A stretch of DNA of 64,000 nucleotides from Adiantum capillus-veneris (GCA_014529385.2 CM043950.1:65058935-65122934); one strand, 5' to 3'; positions 23,029 through 33,891 are shown, counted from the stretch's first letter. Translations and numbers: made by a program. The notes: a model not told the origin generated them from the sequence alone.

Positions 23029-25962
23029 ATGGCAACATCATCAACTAACATGGAGGAAAAGATTGCATGCTCGTGCACGCTCTGCAAGTATCAAATCCTA
23101 CGCAAGCGTAGGATATGTAATGATCATGTGCACAAGTACGGAGAGTTTGCTAGAGAAAACGTACAGAATCTGCGATATGACTCCTACGGAACGGGCATTC
23201 ATTTCCGCGACATAGCACCTACATCTAAGAGAGAGAGAGAAAAAAAATTATGCGTGAAGGTCCGACCAATATAGAGCCACGGATGGAAGCAGAAAAGGGC
23301 TTATAGACAGAAGACGACGGCATGGAGGAGATGTTGGATGCCTTCTTCCAGACAAGCGAGGAGAACGCGAACGAAGCAGCACCAGAAGCCGTGCGCCTAT
23401 CTCCTGAAGACATGTTAAGAAAGTTGGCACGTCAACCAATCTATGAAGGCGCCAAAATATCTGTGCTTCGTACTTGTCTGGAGTTTTTTAATCTTTAGTC
23501 AGTGTACGGGTGGTCAGATGCAAGCATCACTGCTTTGTTTAGGTACGTACTTTACAAAAGAAATTTTTCGATTGCAACGGTGATGTGCTCGGAGAGCTTT
23601 AATTTTAATTTAATGTGGCTTAAACAGGTTATTGCGGGAGCAACTTCTCCCGGCTAGCAATGAAATGCCCCCCTCCAGGCCAGATGAAAAGCAACTTCTG
23701 ACCTCAGTTGGCTTGGACTACAACAAGATTCATGCATGTCCAAATGATTGCATTCTTTTTCGTAATGAATTCGCAGATTGTCTGTCGTGTCCTAAGTGCG
23801 GAGCAATGCGCTACAAACAAGATGCGTTGGCGAGACAGTGCCAGCTAAAGTGTTGCGGCATTTCCCTATTATTCCTAGGATAAAAAGCATGTTTCGTTGT
23901 GGTTCCATTGCAAAGTTGATGCGGTGGCATTCTACGAATAGATCCACTGACGCAACATTTAGGGTGCCCGCTGATTCGAAGGCTTGGAGGCACATTGAAG
24001 ATACCTGGCCACATTTTAAGAGTGAACCACGCAATTTGTGTTTGGGCATGGCAATGGATGGATTCAATCCATTTGGCTTGAGAAGCTCGTCATGGAGCAC
24101 TTGGCCTATGTGCCTTATCAATTACAACCTCCCGCCATGGCTTGCTATCAAGAAGGGTCATTTGATTTTAAGCTTGATTGTACCTGGTAAGTTCAAAGCA
24201 AAAAAACATGGATGTTTATGTAGCTCCACTAATTGACGAGCTCCAGGAGTTATGGCATGGGATCGACATAGCAGATGCGGTTGAACCAGTAGGACAACAG
24301 TATGCAAGGATCCATGGACTTCTTATGTGGACTATGCATGATTGGCCAGGATACGGAGAAGCTTCTCGTAATGGTTATTGATTTACAAAATTCTCGCTAT
24401 TCGCAAGCCCTTTGCCTTGGCCTGATTCATGCTTTGATATATGCAAGACTAACAACTTCGGGATACAATGCATGTCCAATTTGCGGGCAGTCTTTGGATG
24501 TGCGCTATTCTACCTCTCTTCGAAAGACAATTTATCAAGGCCACCGCCGTTATCTTCCAGATGGCCATAACTTGCGCGAAGGCCAGCTTGGTCGCGTCGA
24601 ATGTCGTCCTATGCATGTACAAGTGTGGCGTCGCCGATGGGAGCAACATGAGGGGCAACCTGTTCCTGGAATGAAACGTTTGTCCATTCTCCATACGTTG
24701 CCGTACTGGGGTGATCTACTAATTAACCATTTGCTGGATCCAATGCATATATTCAAGAATGTGGGAGAGCTCCTCTGGAAGACAATCATGGGAATGAAAG
24801 ACAATCGAGCTTCACGAGATGATTTGCAGTCGGTTGGAAAGATGCCAGAGTTGTGGCCTTTCACCAATGCAGCTGGTCAAACAAAACTTCCAAGAGTGCC
24901 ATGGGTATTGCTAAAAAACAAAGAGCGACAAGTGAAAAGGGTGATTTCATAGTTCAAAACGCCAACACGATATATGCGATGTCTCAAGACAGCATTCACC
25001 CGTGACGATCAACTGTCAGGGTTGAAATCGCACGACTGGCATAAGTTCTTGCAATTCATTCTTCCAATTGCTATCAAGGGGTGTTTAACGGAGGAAGTGC
25101 GGACCTGCATATACAAGATTTCAGAGTTAGTGCAGTGGATCTCTTCCAAGGAGATACGGGAGGAATCTATTGCAGTCGCAAGGGCTAACTCCATTGAGGC
25201 AGTTTTCATAATTGAGAAGTATCTACCCACGAGTTGCCTACCTATCCAAATGCACTTGCTCGTCCATGTAGGAGATGAGGTTGCAGTGGCAGGTACAGTC
25301 CACAGCCGTTGGATGTTCTTTCTAGAGCGGTTCATGAAAACACTTAAGGGTTTTGTTCGCCAAAAAGCGCCTCCAGAGGGGAGCATGGCAAAAGGATGGC
25401 TCGTGCAAGAGTCTCTTGTATTGACGACCGAATTTCTATCCGTTTCTGACCCAGAAATGCCTCGACTGTGGAGCGATGAGGAGGATGCAAGACTGGTGGG
25501 AGAGGAGCCGCAAGGGCAAGGGGTGCCGAAGAAAATGAACCTGGCAATGCGAGAAAAGATCATGAAGTTCTATATACTAAATTCAGCGCCGATGCAAAAA
25601 TGGCTTGAAAGGTACGAAGAAGAGAAAGAGAGACGCAATCTAGAGCGACAGGATTTCAGGCGAAGTCGAACGACTAGAGGCTTACCCTTGCCAGACTATC
25701 TCGCTCCTCTACCTGAATTCCCTACAATGGCATGGTTGGACAAGACAGTGAGAGCAATTCGACAGATCGGAGAACCCATATCTCTAGAAGAGAAAGAGCT
25801 GGCTATTGGATGTGACTGGAAGTATCATACATACATGGCACTCTGGTCGCATGGAAATCATTTTAGAACAAAACAAATTGACAGCAAAAGAAACACGTTT
25901 GACAGTGTGGTAATGGTTAGTTTCATGCAAAAGAGCAGGGCCAGTGCTAGAGACACTAATGA
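23029..25962 (+). pseudogene. CACTA transposase (tnp2 type), 5' part
   Basis: This enzyme cuts and rejoins CACTA ends. The ATG at 23029 starts a Cys-rich transposase-associated domain (CSCTLCKYQ). After a slip in an AG run and two TAG stops, a GT-AG intron (23543-23629) separates SVYGWSDASITALF from the tnp2 core: GLDYNKIHACPNDCILF, CPKCGAMRY, VPAKVLRHFPIIPRIKSMF, NLCLGMAMDGFNPFG (catalytic D region), YNACPICGQ, LDPMHIFKNVGE. A TAG at 24950-24952 lies in frame. The DUF4218-type part follows (SCLPIQMHLLVHVGDE, HSRWMFFLERFMKTLKG). The frame is cut at about 25960 by Gypsy-2 and resumes at 33310. Confidence 0.9.
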
Positions 25963-26071
25963 AGGAAATTTGGAATGGCGGCCTCTACACCAAAACAAAC
26001 TCCATTGCGCCACAAAGGAAATGAGATGAGGGCACCACCTAGTCTTGGAAGCGTGGACTAGGACCGCTACA

Positions 26072-26141
<70 letters not shown>

Positions 26142-27422
26142 ACTATGAATGAAGCATTAACCGTAGTGTGTGTACAAGGAATGGATGACTTCAAACACTC
26201 CCAACACAAATAGCATATAGATTACCAAACAATCACTCAAGGATTAGCCAAGATCACATCAAGCACTCTCACACACATATAAAACATTTCTCTTAATTAA
26301 CATAAGTAAGAGGAGGGGAGGTTACTAGCATGAAACAATTTGCACTCTAGGATGTGCAAGAATAGAGTGAATGAATGAGCTTATGGGCTCATGGTGAGTG
26401 ATACAAAGGCTCAATGGGGCTGAGGGAGGCTTGAAATTACAAAGGGGAAGGCCTCTTTATATAGGAAAGAGAGTGATTAGGAGTGAAGTTAAGATCCAAG
26501 TGTAATTTGTACAAATGAAGCTTGATTAGGGACATTCAACCAATGAAGAAGCTCCTTCCAAGTGATTTGTTGACCAATTAGCTCCATCATCACTTGTGTT
26601 GTCTTCACTCCTTCCTCCATAGCTTGAGTCCAAGAGCTTCCTTATTTTAAAATGTAAAGAATCTACATAAAATCAATACATATCTAGCAATAATAGAAAG
26701 GGGTTGAATGAGGACTTATGAATTACAACAAGATTAAGCATGACTTGAGAGGTGATTAGAAGAGGAATTTTGATGGGTTTTTTGAGCTTGAGAGAGAGGA
26801 GGAAGGAGAGGAGGGTGAGAAGACTAATGGCTGATTTTTAGAGAAGGTCTCAATGTGGAAAAGGAAGGGTGTGTGTGTGTAAAGGTAGAGGGGGTGGTCT
26901 CCACCATAGTTGAAAAAATTGGCGTCCACCATTTTGGCCATATCTCCTAGACCGTAGATGCAAAAATTATAAAAACAAAATGGCCAGAATCTCCAGCTCA
27001 TCAGCTACAACTTTGATGAAGACAACTTTTCTTGGATCAGAGTGGAAGTATTTTTTAAAAATTCAGCAAAATCATGTGTATGGTTTCTTCCTTTACCAAG
27101 TCTTCCACTTGGGTCCCATTTGTTTGAATCATCATATGGCTCCAAAGCCATGATGATATGAGCCACTCATGACCCTTGAATCATGGGTGCATGGCTCCAC
27201 AACCACATCATATCTTTTCTTTTCACATTTATATATTTTCCCTTCCCTTTACCACTAGGTTCTCCCTCTACCTTTCACCTCCGGTGAACTAGTCAAGAAA
27301 ATATCATTTTTTTTTAAATTTTTCCAAGAGGTTGTTCTCACTCTTTCTTTTATTGTAAACCTCTAGAAGCAAGGAAAACCAACAAAATATGATAAACAAA
27401 AATTTGTGATAAGCTCGGATCA
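25960..27422 (-). repeat. Gypsy-2 3' LTR
   Basis: Starts TGAAGGAAATTTGG and ends CTCGGATCA. It contains an AG run at 26076-26139. A minus-strand TATATAAA at about 26456-26463 is a likely TATA box. An 82-codon minus-strand frame at 26756-27001 recurs in the other LTR and is a by-product of the repeat. Confidence 0.92.
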
Positions 27423-27463
27423 TAGCCCCCCCAAACCTGGCTAGGGGTATTTATGGCTCTAGC
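27423..27463 (-). promoter_or_regulatory. Gypsy-2 polypurine tract
   Basis: The minus strand reads TTTGGGGGGGCTA just inside the 3' LTR, the usual primer for plus-strand DNA synthesis. Confidence 0.8.
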
Positions 27464-27990
27464 CTACTTTCTTTGATCTTGAGCTGACCTTATCCTGATG
27501 TGATAAGGCTTTAGACGCCATCCATTTGTCCTGGTCTTGTGCACTTTACCATCAATGTCTTGAAGTCTGTAAGAGCCATTTTTGAACTTTTTGGTGACCA
27601 AGAACGGGCCTTCCCATCGGAAAAGAAACTTTCCATCCTTACGAGTGTCGAAGCGATTGTCATATCGAAGCACCAGAGATCCCTTTTTGATGTCTTTGGA
27701 TGCTAGCTTTTTGTTGAACTTTTCTCTGCGTTTCTCTGCTTCTTGAGAATAGTGGTTGATGGCTTCTTCACGATCCAATTGCAGCCTCTCTAGATCCATG
27801 ATCCTTTGATGTACTTTCTCCTTTTGAGAGCCTACCTGGCTACCCAATATTCGAAGACTTGTTAACTTCACTTCAATGGGCAAAAGCGCCTCCTTTCCAT
27901 AAACCAAATGAAAGGGTGTGTACCCTAATGTGGTTTTGAAGGAGGTTCTATAGGCCCATAGAGCTCCATTCAGGTGTTTCAACCTGTATT
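27464..27990 (-). pseudogene. Gypsy-2 integrase C-terminal part
   Basis: Only the end of integrase remains: GALWAYRTSFKTTLGYTPFH, LVYGKEALLPIEVKL, LDREEAINHYSQEAEKRREK, GSLVLRYDNRFDTRKDGK and WEGPFLVTKKFKNGSYRLQD. The zinc-binding region and the D-D-E core are missing. The text joins directly to the end of RNase H near 27990. Gypsy-3 (59862-60480) preserves the same region. Confidence 0.88.
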
Positions 27991-29471
27991 GTATAATCAA
28001 ACTCTTGAAGTCGCACCACCCACTTTGCTATTTTGTCAGAGATTTCCATATGTTGTAGTGCATAGGGAAACATATCCTCCACAGTGATAATTACAAACCT
28101 CTTCGGCAGCAAGTATGGCCGAAATTTGGTTACCGCAAACATGAGAGCTAACACTAGTTGTTCCATCAGGGTGTAGGCCTTCTCTGTGTTTTCCATGAAG
28201 CGGCTAGCAAAATACACGGGCCTCATAAAGGATGTTTTTGGATCTTTTTGTAGGAGGGCAACACCAATGGCTTCTTCTCCCACACTAGGGTTTACAAAGA
28301 ATGTTTCTTCCCAACAAGGTTGGAGGATTATAGGGAGTGACCCTAACATTTTTTTAATCTCTCTAAAATGCCCTTCACTTTCTTCACTCCAAACAAGCGT
28401 CTCTTGACGAGTCAGTTGTTGTAGAGGAAATATCACTTGGGAGAGTAAGTGTATGAATCTACTCAAATATCTTAGCTTTTGCAAGAAGGAGATTAATTGT
28501 TTGATGGAAGTTGGGGAAGGTAGATTTAGCAATGTTTCTATCTTTTCAGGATCTACCTCGATTCCATCAATGGACACTACATGCCCTAATAGTGTAACCT
28601 TGCTTTCCCCAATGTGACATTTGTCCTTGTTTAGTTGTCCACCCAGCTTAGCTAAACGAGTAAATCCTTCATCAATCTTGTCGAGATGCATACTTTTGGA
28701 GGTGTAAATACAAAAGTCATCTATGAAAACCCTTATGGACTTACCAAAGTAAGGTTGGAAGACCATGTTCATGAATCGTTGAAAGGTGGCTGGAGCGTTG
28801 GTGAGACCAAAAGGCATGACTCGAAATGCAAAACATCCCCATGGTGTGATGAAAGTAGTCTTTTTCTGGTCCTCCTCTGCAATGCGTATTTGAAAGTAGC
28901 CAGAGTAGCCATCACACACTGTGTATCTCTCATGGCCTGTTACTTCATTTAGAATCTCATCTTGAAATGGGAGAGGGAAGTGGTCCCTCTTTGTTGCAGC
29001 ATTTAGTGGCTTGTAATCCACGCACACTCGCCATTTACCATTCTTCTTTGGCCTCACCACTACTGGGGAGACCCATTCTGAATCTTCTACTGGGTATATG
29101 AATTTGGCTTCCAAGAGTCTCTTCACCTCAGACAACAGTGCATTTTGTTGCACAACTCCTAATCTTCTTAGTTTTTGTACTACTGGCTTGCTCCCTTCTT
29201 TTAGATGGATATGATGCTTCACTGCAGTGACACCTGTAATGTGAGTGTAATCAGAAATAAACAATGATGCATGCTTCTTGAGAACATTTACATAACCCTC
29301 CTTTTCTTCTTCCTTTATATCCTTGGATAACATCTCCTCTAGGCTGGCATCCCACACATTCTCCATTTGGATCCTTGGGTTGTCTTCTGATGAGGTAGTT
29401 TCCTTTATGGTGACGCCCATGACTTCGAGAGTGCTATCACTCTCTTCACTTGAACTCTCTTCCTCGTCCAT
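27948..29471 (-). CDS. Gypsy-2 reverse transcriptase-RNase H frame
   Basis: A long open frame of 507 codons. The N-terminal 50 residues are Glu/Ser-rich. The RT has VCVDYKPLNAATKRDHFPLP, YTVCDGYSGYFQIRIAEED (first catalytic D), FRVMPFGLTNAPATFQRFM, and VFIDDFCIY (F-I-D-D active site). KVTLLGHVVSIDGIEVDPEK and the RNase H start (FFVNPSVGEEAIGVALLQ, YTLMEQLVLALMFAV) follow. It is in the same frame as the upstream gag-protease, from which it is separated by a single TAA at 29532-29534. The enzyme core looks intact; the 3' end is altered by the integrase deletion. Confidence 0.9.
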   Translation of the reverse strand: MDEEESSSEESDSTLEVMGVTIKETTSSEDNPRIQMENVWDASLEEMLSKDIKEEEKEGYVNVLKKHASLFISDYTHITGVTAVKHHIHLKEGSKPVVQKLRRLGVVQQNALLSEVKRLLEAKFIYPVEDSEWVSPVVVRPKKNGKWRVCVDYKPLNAATKRDHFPLPFQDEILNEVTGHERYTVCDGYSGYFQIRIAEEDQKKTTFITPWGCFAFRVMPFGLTNAPATFQRFMNMVFQPYFGKSIRVFIDDFCIYTSKSMHLDKIDEGFTRLAKLGGQLNKDKCHIGESKVTLLGHVVSIDGIEVDPEKIETLLNLPSPTSIKQLISFLQKLRYLSRFIHLLSQVIFPLQQLTRQETLVWSEESEGHFREIKKMLGSLPIILQPCWEETFFVNPSVGEEAIGVALLQKDPKTSFMRPVYFASRFMENTEKAYTLMEQLVLALMFAVTKFRPYLLPKRFVIITVEDMFPYALQHMEISDKIAKWVVRLQEFDYTIQVETPEWSSMGL

Positions 29472-29531
29472 GGATGAGGAGCATCCACTTGAGCTCCACT
29501 CATCAGCTGACGTCTCTAGTTCAAGGTTCTC

Positions 29532-30824
29532 TTATCGCCCATTCTTTAGGTTATAAACCACCTTCCGACTATGGCCACCCATGCGAGGCCTCAACTCCAA
29601 GTCTCCTGTTGCCCAATCTTGCCTAGCTCCTATACCCATGAGCCAAGGTCGTCCTAAAATAAGGGGGTATCCTTCTCCCTTTACTGGCATCACATAAGCA
29701 TCAACCTCTGTAGTGATTCCAAAAACAGAAACTCTCAAAGCTTTCACTACACCCACACAAGTGACAGAGACATTATTGGCCATTTTTGCCCTAAAGTTTG
29801 ATGATTCCATTACCTCTAAACCCAATTGATGCATTAGCTTTTCTGTCATGACACAAACCTCTGCTCCACTGTCAATGTAAGTTTTTGGAATCCGTTGTCC
29901 CTTGATTTGAGCCTCCACCAAAGGCACTATATCCTTGAGACCACGAGGTGGACTTACTTGTTGTCGAGGACCTCTGACAGGGTAGTCATATCTTCTGGGA
30001 TGAGGGCAATTATACATGCCGTGGCCAATTTCCCCACAATTGTAACACAACATCTCCCTTGCTTGACGTCGCATTGGTGGCCGATTCCCACCATTTCCCT
30101 CAATAGGCCTTCTTGCACCCTGCACAAGATTTACTCTCAACCCCTCTAGCTGGTTTGTGAGATTGTTTATTTGTTGGAGCATATCTTCTTGTTGACCTCT
30201 ATTGAGGTCTGGTGCATTAGGCACATTTGGAGGTATGTGAGAAGCTTCCATAGTTGTGATATTGCCTCCCATAGCTAGCTGGCCAGCTTGGGCTTGATAG
30301 AGAATCTTTCTATTCTTTTCCCTATAAATTCTTAAGGCATCTTCAAAAGCATTTGGAAATTTTCTCTTTACCTTCTCCCTTAGCAAGGGGTACAAACCTG
30401 AGATAAATCGATCCTTTTGGAGGCAATTGGGAGCTCGCTCACCAGGGTTTAGTGAGTCTGACCATTGGCCCCAAAGTTTCAGAAAACCTTCCTCATAGGT
30501 TGCATAACCATGAGGGTCAACTTGATGAAGGGACAGAAGCCGTTGCCATAGTTCTTCTGCCGAATTGGCTCGTTGAAATCTTCGTAGGAAAGCCACCTTC
30601 AATCCCTCCCAATCAATTCTTTGGGTTGGATCTAGAGCTTGGAACCATATTCTAGCTTCTTCTTTGAGCACCAAAGGAAAAGCTCTCAATTTCAATGCTT
30701 CGTCATCCCTCCCAGAGACAAGGAAAGCCATCTCCAAGTTATCCAAAAAATCCCTAGCATTTTCCCCACTACGCCCAAAAAAATTTGGGAAAGCCATCAT
30801 AAAAGTGGGTTGCCTTCCTCTCAA
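29532..30824 (-). CDS. Gypsy-2 gag-protease frame
   Basis: A 430-codon open frame. The first plausible ATG is a few codons in (MMAFPNFFGRSGENARDF). The capsid part has FLRRFQRANSAEELWQRLLS, typical of gypsy gag. The zinc knuckle is CYNCGEIGHGMYNC. The protease core is TYIDSGAEVCVMTEK with the family end YPLILGRPWLMGIGARQDW. The frame ends in VVYNLKNGR-stop (TAA), exactly where Gypsy-3 protease ends in LYNMDTRK-stop. The protein would form capsids and cleave itself. It looks intact. Confidence 0.9.
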   Translation of the reverse strand: MRGRQPTFMMAFPNFFGRSGENARDFLDNLEMAFLVSGRDDEALKLRAFPLVLKEEARIWFQALDPTQRIDWEGLKVAFLRRFQRANSAEELWQRLLSLHQVDPHGYATYEEGFLKLWGQWSDSLNPGERAPNCLQKDRFISGLYPLLREKVKRKFPNAFEDALRIYREKNRKILYQAQAGQLAMGGNITTMEASHIPPNVPNAPDLNRGQQEDMLQQINNLTNQLEGLRVNLVQGARRPIEGNGGNRPPMRRQAREMLCYNCGEIGHGMYNCPHPRRYDYPVRGPRQQVSPPRGLKDIVPLVEAQIKGQRIPKTYIDSGAEVCVMTEKLMHQLGLEVMESSNFRAKMANNVSVTCVGVVKALRVSVFGITTEVDAYVMPVKGEGYPLILGRPWLMGIGARQDWATGDLELRPRMGGHSRKVVYNLKNGR

Positions 30825-31260
30825 TACAGCACAAAGATGAAAACGTCTAGGCCCAAATCATATCTTATTAAGGGTAGAATAAATGGATTGATAGATGCAT
30901 TAATCTCAGCTATACGACGAGGGCCTAGTAAGTCCCTTATGATGTTTTGGAACCTAAGCTTTGTGCTAGCTATTATATGCACAGTTTGTCTAGCAAGAGG
31001 TTGGAAAGGTCCATATAAATCCCTATGATTCATGGAGTATGCTTAAAGCAAGATGAAGATGTGAACATCAAAAGATACATTATACTCCAAAATAGGAAAT
31101 ATTATAGGGTCAGGGGACAGCAATATCTCTCTCAACCTCTCAGCTCCAAAATAGAAGACCAATCTTTGTTGGAAAAAAATCTTTCTATCAATGCGCACAT
31201 TCACCCTAATATTCTGAACTGATTGAAAGTTGTGGAAAATGGGATTATTCATTGGTGCAT
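30825..31260 (-). other. Gypsy-2 leader with two related 70-codon segments
   Basis: Two consecutive minus-strand frames, 31043-31252 and 30821-31033, look alike. Each has a basic stretch, then PIIFPILEYNVSFDVHIFIL or PFILPLIRYDLGLDVFIFVL, then a stop. They lie between the upstream 167-codon frame and gag. They may be an old tandem duplication. I know no family for them. Confidence 0.5.
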
Positions 31261-31285
31261 AAATTACAAACTTCCATGAAGCACT

Positions 31286-31789
31286 TCATTGAAGTTGAGC
31301 TCTCTTGGATCCCACCATTTGAGAGATGCGAAGAATTTGCTCACCAGTGATTAGCCTAGCTTTGGTGTGACCATCTTCGGCTTTGTAGAGTTCATAGGGT
31401 TTGATGGCTACCCTCTCAACCACCTTGAGCCTTCTTGCTAGTAGTAGTTGGAGTGCATCACCATATGTAGCCTCTTGCCAATACCGCACCCCATTGATGT
31501 GTAGCTCCCCCTCCAAAAACTTGTTAATTCCTGAGTTTGAGAGTGCTTTCACCACCTGAAGTCGAGGCTTCAAAGGAAGTGTCTTCACACTAGCCACAAA
31601 GCACTCAACACAATTTTTTGACCCAGGGACTTGATGACTACAAGATTTTCCTTGAAGCAAAGAAGGGTGTGTGTAGTTAACTCTCTTTACCCGCATACGT
31701 GCCATTTGTCGATAAAGACGCTTCTTTTCTCGAGCTTCTTGGGGAGACCATAGTGGAAGTCTCGGAGAATTTGATGGATCTTCCTTCAT
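31286..31789 (-). CDS. Gypsy-2 frame upstream of gag, unknown
   Basis: An ATG at 31787-31789 opens a 167-codon frame that starts about 30 bases inside the primer site. It is strongly basic at its N-terminus (REKKRLYRQMARMRVKRV) and has a Cys pair region (SKNCVECFV). Its middle reads INKFLEGELHINGVRYWQEA. I do not recognise the family. It is on the element's coding strand, in a different frame from gag. It could be an element-encoded accessory protein or a leader peptide. Its open length inside otherwise gene-poor leader favours real coding, past or present. Confidence 0.5.
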   Translation of the reverse strand: MKEDPSNSPRLPLWSPQEAREKKRLYRQMARMRVKRVNYTHPSLLQGKSCSHQVPGSKNCVECFVASVKTLPLKPRLQVVKALSNSGINKFLEGELHINGVRYWQEATYGDALQLLLARRLKVVERVAIKPYELYKAEDGHTKARLITGEQILRISQMVGSKRAQLQ

Positions 31790-31816
31790 AGGATTGATAG
31801 AGCGTTGCTTGAGAAC

Positions 31817-31834
31817 TCCTCCGTGGGGGAACCA
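31817..31834 (-). promoter_or_regulatory. Gypsy-2 primer-binding site
   Basis: The minus strand reads TGGTTCCCCCACGGAGGA five bases inside the 5' LTR. It begins TGG as a tRNA-complementary primer site should, but it is not the initiator tRNA-Met type seen in Copia-1 and Gypsy-1. The tRNA was not identified. Confidence 0.65.
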
Positions 31835-31839
31835 ATTTA

Positions 31840-31954
31840 TGACGAAGGAAATTTGGAATGGCGGCCTCTACACCAAAACAAACTCCATTGCGCCACAAAG
31901 GAAATGAGATGAGGGCACCACCTAGTCTTGGAAGCGTGGACTAGGACCGCTACA

Positions 31955-32028
<74 letters not shown>

Positions 32029-33309
32029 ACTATGAATGAAGCATTAACCGTAGTGTGTGTACAAGGAATGGATGACTTCAAACACTCCCAACACAAATAG
32101 CATATAGATTACCAAACAATCACTCAAGGATTAGCCAAGATCACATCAAGCACTCTCACACACATATAAAACATTTCTCTTAATTAACATAAGTAAGAGG
32201 AGGGGAGGTTACTAGCATGAAACAATTTGCACTCTAGGATGTGCAAGAATAGAGTGAATGAATGAGCTTATGGGCTCATGGTGAGTGATACAAAGGCTCA
32301 ATGGGGCTGAGGGAGGCTTGAAATTACAAAGGGGAAGGCCTCTTTATATAGGAAAGAGAGTGATTAGGAGTGAGGTTAAGATCCAAGTGTAATTTGTACA
32401 AATGAAGCTTGATTAGGGACATTCAACCAATGAAGAAGCTCCTTCCAAGTGATTTGTTGACCAATTAGCTCCATCATCACTTGTGTTGTCTTCACTCCTT
32501 CCTCCATAGCTTGAGTCCAAGAGCTTCCTTATTTTAAAATGTAAAGAATCTACATAAAATCAATACATATCTAGCAATAATAGAAAGGGGTTGAATGAGG
32601 ACTTATGAATTACAACAAGATTAAGCATGACTTGAGAGGTGATTAGAAGAGGAATTTTGATGGGTTTTTTGAGCTTGAGAGAGAGGAGGAAGGAGAGGAG
32701 GGTGAGAAGACTAATGGCTGATTTTTAGAGAAGGTCTCAATGTGGAAAAGGAAGGGTGTGTGTGTGTAAAGGTAGAGGGGGTGGTCTCCACCATAGTTGA
32801 AAAAATTGGCGTCCACCATTTTGGCCATATCTCCTAGACCGTAGATGCAAAAATTATAAAAAAAATATGGCCAGAATCTCCAGCTCATCAGCTACAACTT
32901 TGATGAAGACAACTTTTCTTGGATCAGAGTGGAAGTATTTTTTAAAAATTCAGCAAAATCATGTGTATGGTTTCTTCCTTTACCAAGTCTTCCACTTGGG
33001 TCCCATTTGTTTGAATCATCATATGGCTCCAAAGCCATGATGATATGAGCCACTCATGACCCTTGAATCATGGGTGCATGGCTCCACAACCACATCATAT
33101 CTTTTCTTTTCACATTTACATATTTTCCCTTCCCTTTACCACTAGGTTCTCCCTCTACCTTTCACCTCCGGTGAACTAGTCAAGAAAATATCTTTTTTTA
33201 AAAAAATTTTCCAAGAGGTTGTTCTCACTCTTTCTTTTATTGTAAACCTCTAGAAGCAAGGAAAACCAACAAAATATGATAAACAAAAATTTGTGATAGG
33301 CTCGGATCA
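31840..33309 (-). repeat. Gypsy-2 5' LTR
   Basis: Starts TGACGAAGG and ends GGATCA. Nearly identical to 25960-27422. The AG run (31960-32027) and the TATA word (about 32343-32350) are in the same places. It directly abuts the resumed transposase sequence. Confidence 0.93.
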
Positions 33310-33891
33310 ACACGAATGAGAGCACTAGCAACCTGGATTACTGTGGTCTGGTGTCAGATATCCTGAAAGTAAGCTTCAAGCGGTTTGAGATGTTTTTGTT
33401 GGATGTGAAGTGGTGCAAGGTGATTACTTCTGGTCGCAATGCAACGATAGGCAGAGACGGAAACAAACTTGTGCAAATAGATTCTACAAAGACTTGGACA
33501 GATGCGAGCGACACATTTGCTCTCCCCGAACATTGCGAGCAAGTGGTCTTTGTACCGGACCCTCGAGAGCGACAATGGTGGTTTGTGGTTCAAGTTGCTC
33601 CAAGAAATAAACAAGTATTTGAAGGGCAAGATCTCCTAGAGGAAAGTCAGTCAGACGACGTCCATACTACTGTGACATTAGATGAGATGGACGAAGGTAT
33701 GGCAGAGGAAGCTGATAGATATACGAGGGATGACACAGACGAGCCAGAATTGACACTTGTAGATGAAGATGCAGTGGATGAAGACAATCTGCCAGAACGA
33801 GTTGGGGCAGAGTTATGTTTGCAATTAGAGATAGACGATGATACGGTGCAAGATCTTATCGATGATGCCTCACTTGTCGAGGCCTAGGCCT
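33310..33891 (+). pseudogene. CACTA transposase, 3' part (DUF4216 type)
   Basis: Continuation of the transposase frame after the Gypsy-2 insertion: NLDYCGLVSDILKVSFKRFE, MFLLDVKWCKVI, ALPEHCEQVVFVPDP and WWFVVQVAPRNK. This is the arrangement of DUF4216 at the C-terminus of plant CACTA transposases. It ends in a very acidic tail (DEDAVDEDNLPE) and TAG at about 33885. A strong splice donor (GTAAGTG) follows at 33892, so the message may be spliced onward. The upstream half lies at 23029-25962. Confidence 0.87.

Larger units (their letters stand above)
25960..33309 (-). mobile_element. Gypsy-2: Tat-type Ty3/gypsy inside the transposase gene
   Basis: A minus-strand element with LTRs at 25960-27422 and 31840-33309. 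They differ at only a handful of positions plus microsatellite length, so insertion is recent compared with its neighbours. It has a polypurine tract, a gag-protease frame, an RT-RNase H frame and an integrase tail, but about 460 codons between RNase H and the integrase tail are deleted. It splits the transposase gene after ARDTNE. Similar words flank it (ACACTAA left, ACACGAA right). The sequence relationship to Gypsy-3 places it in the Tat group. Confidence 0.92.

Noticed and set aside
26756-27001. 82-codon minus frame, also at 32643-32888
   Set aside because: It lies in both LTR copies of Gypsy-2 and has no protein-like conservation beyond LTR identity.
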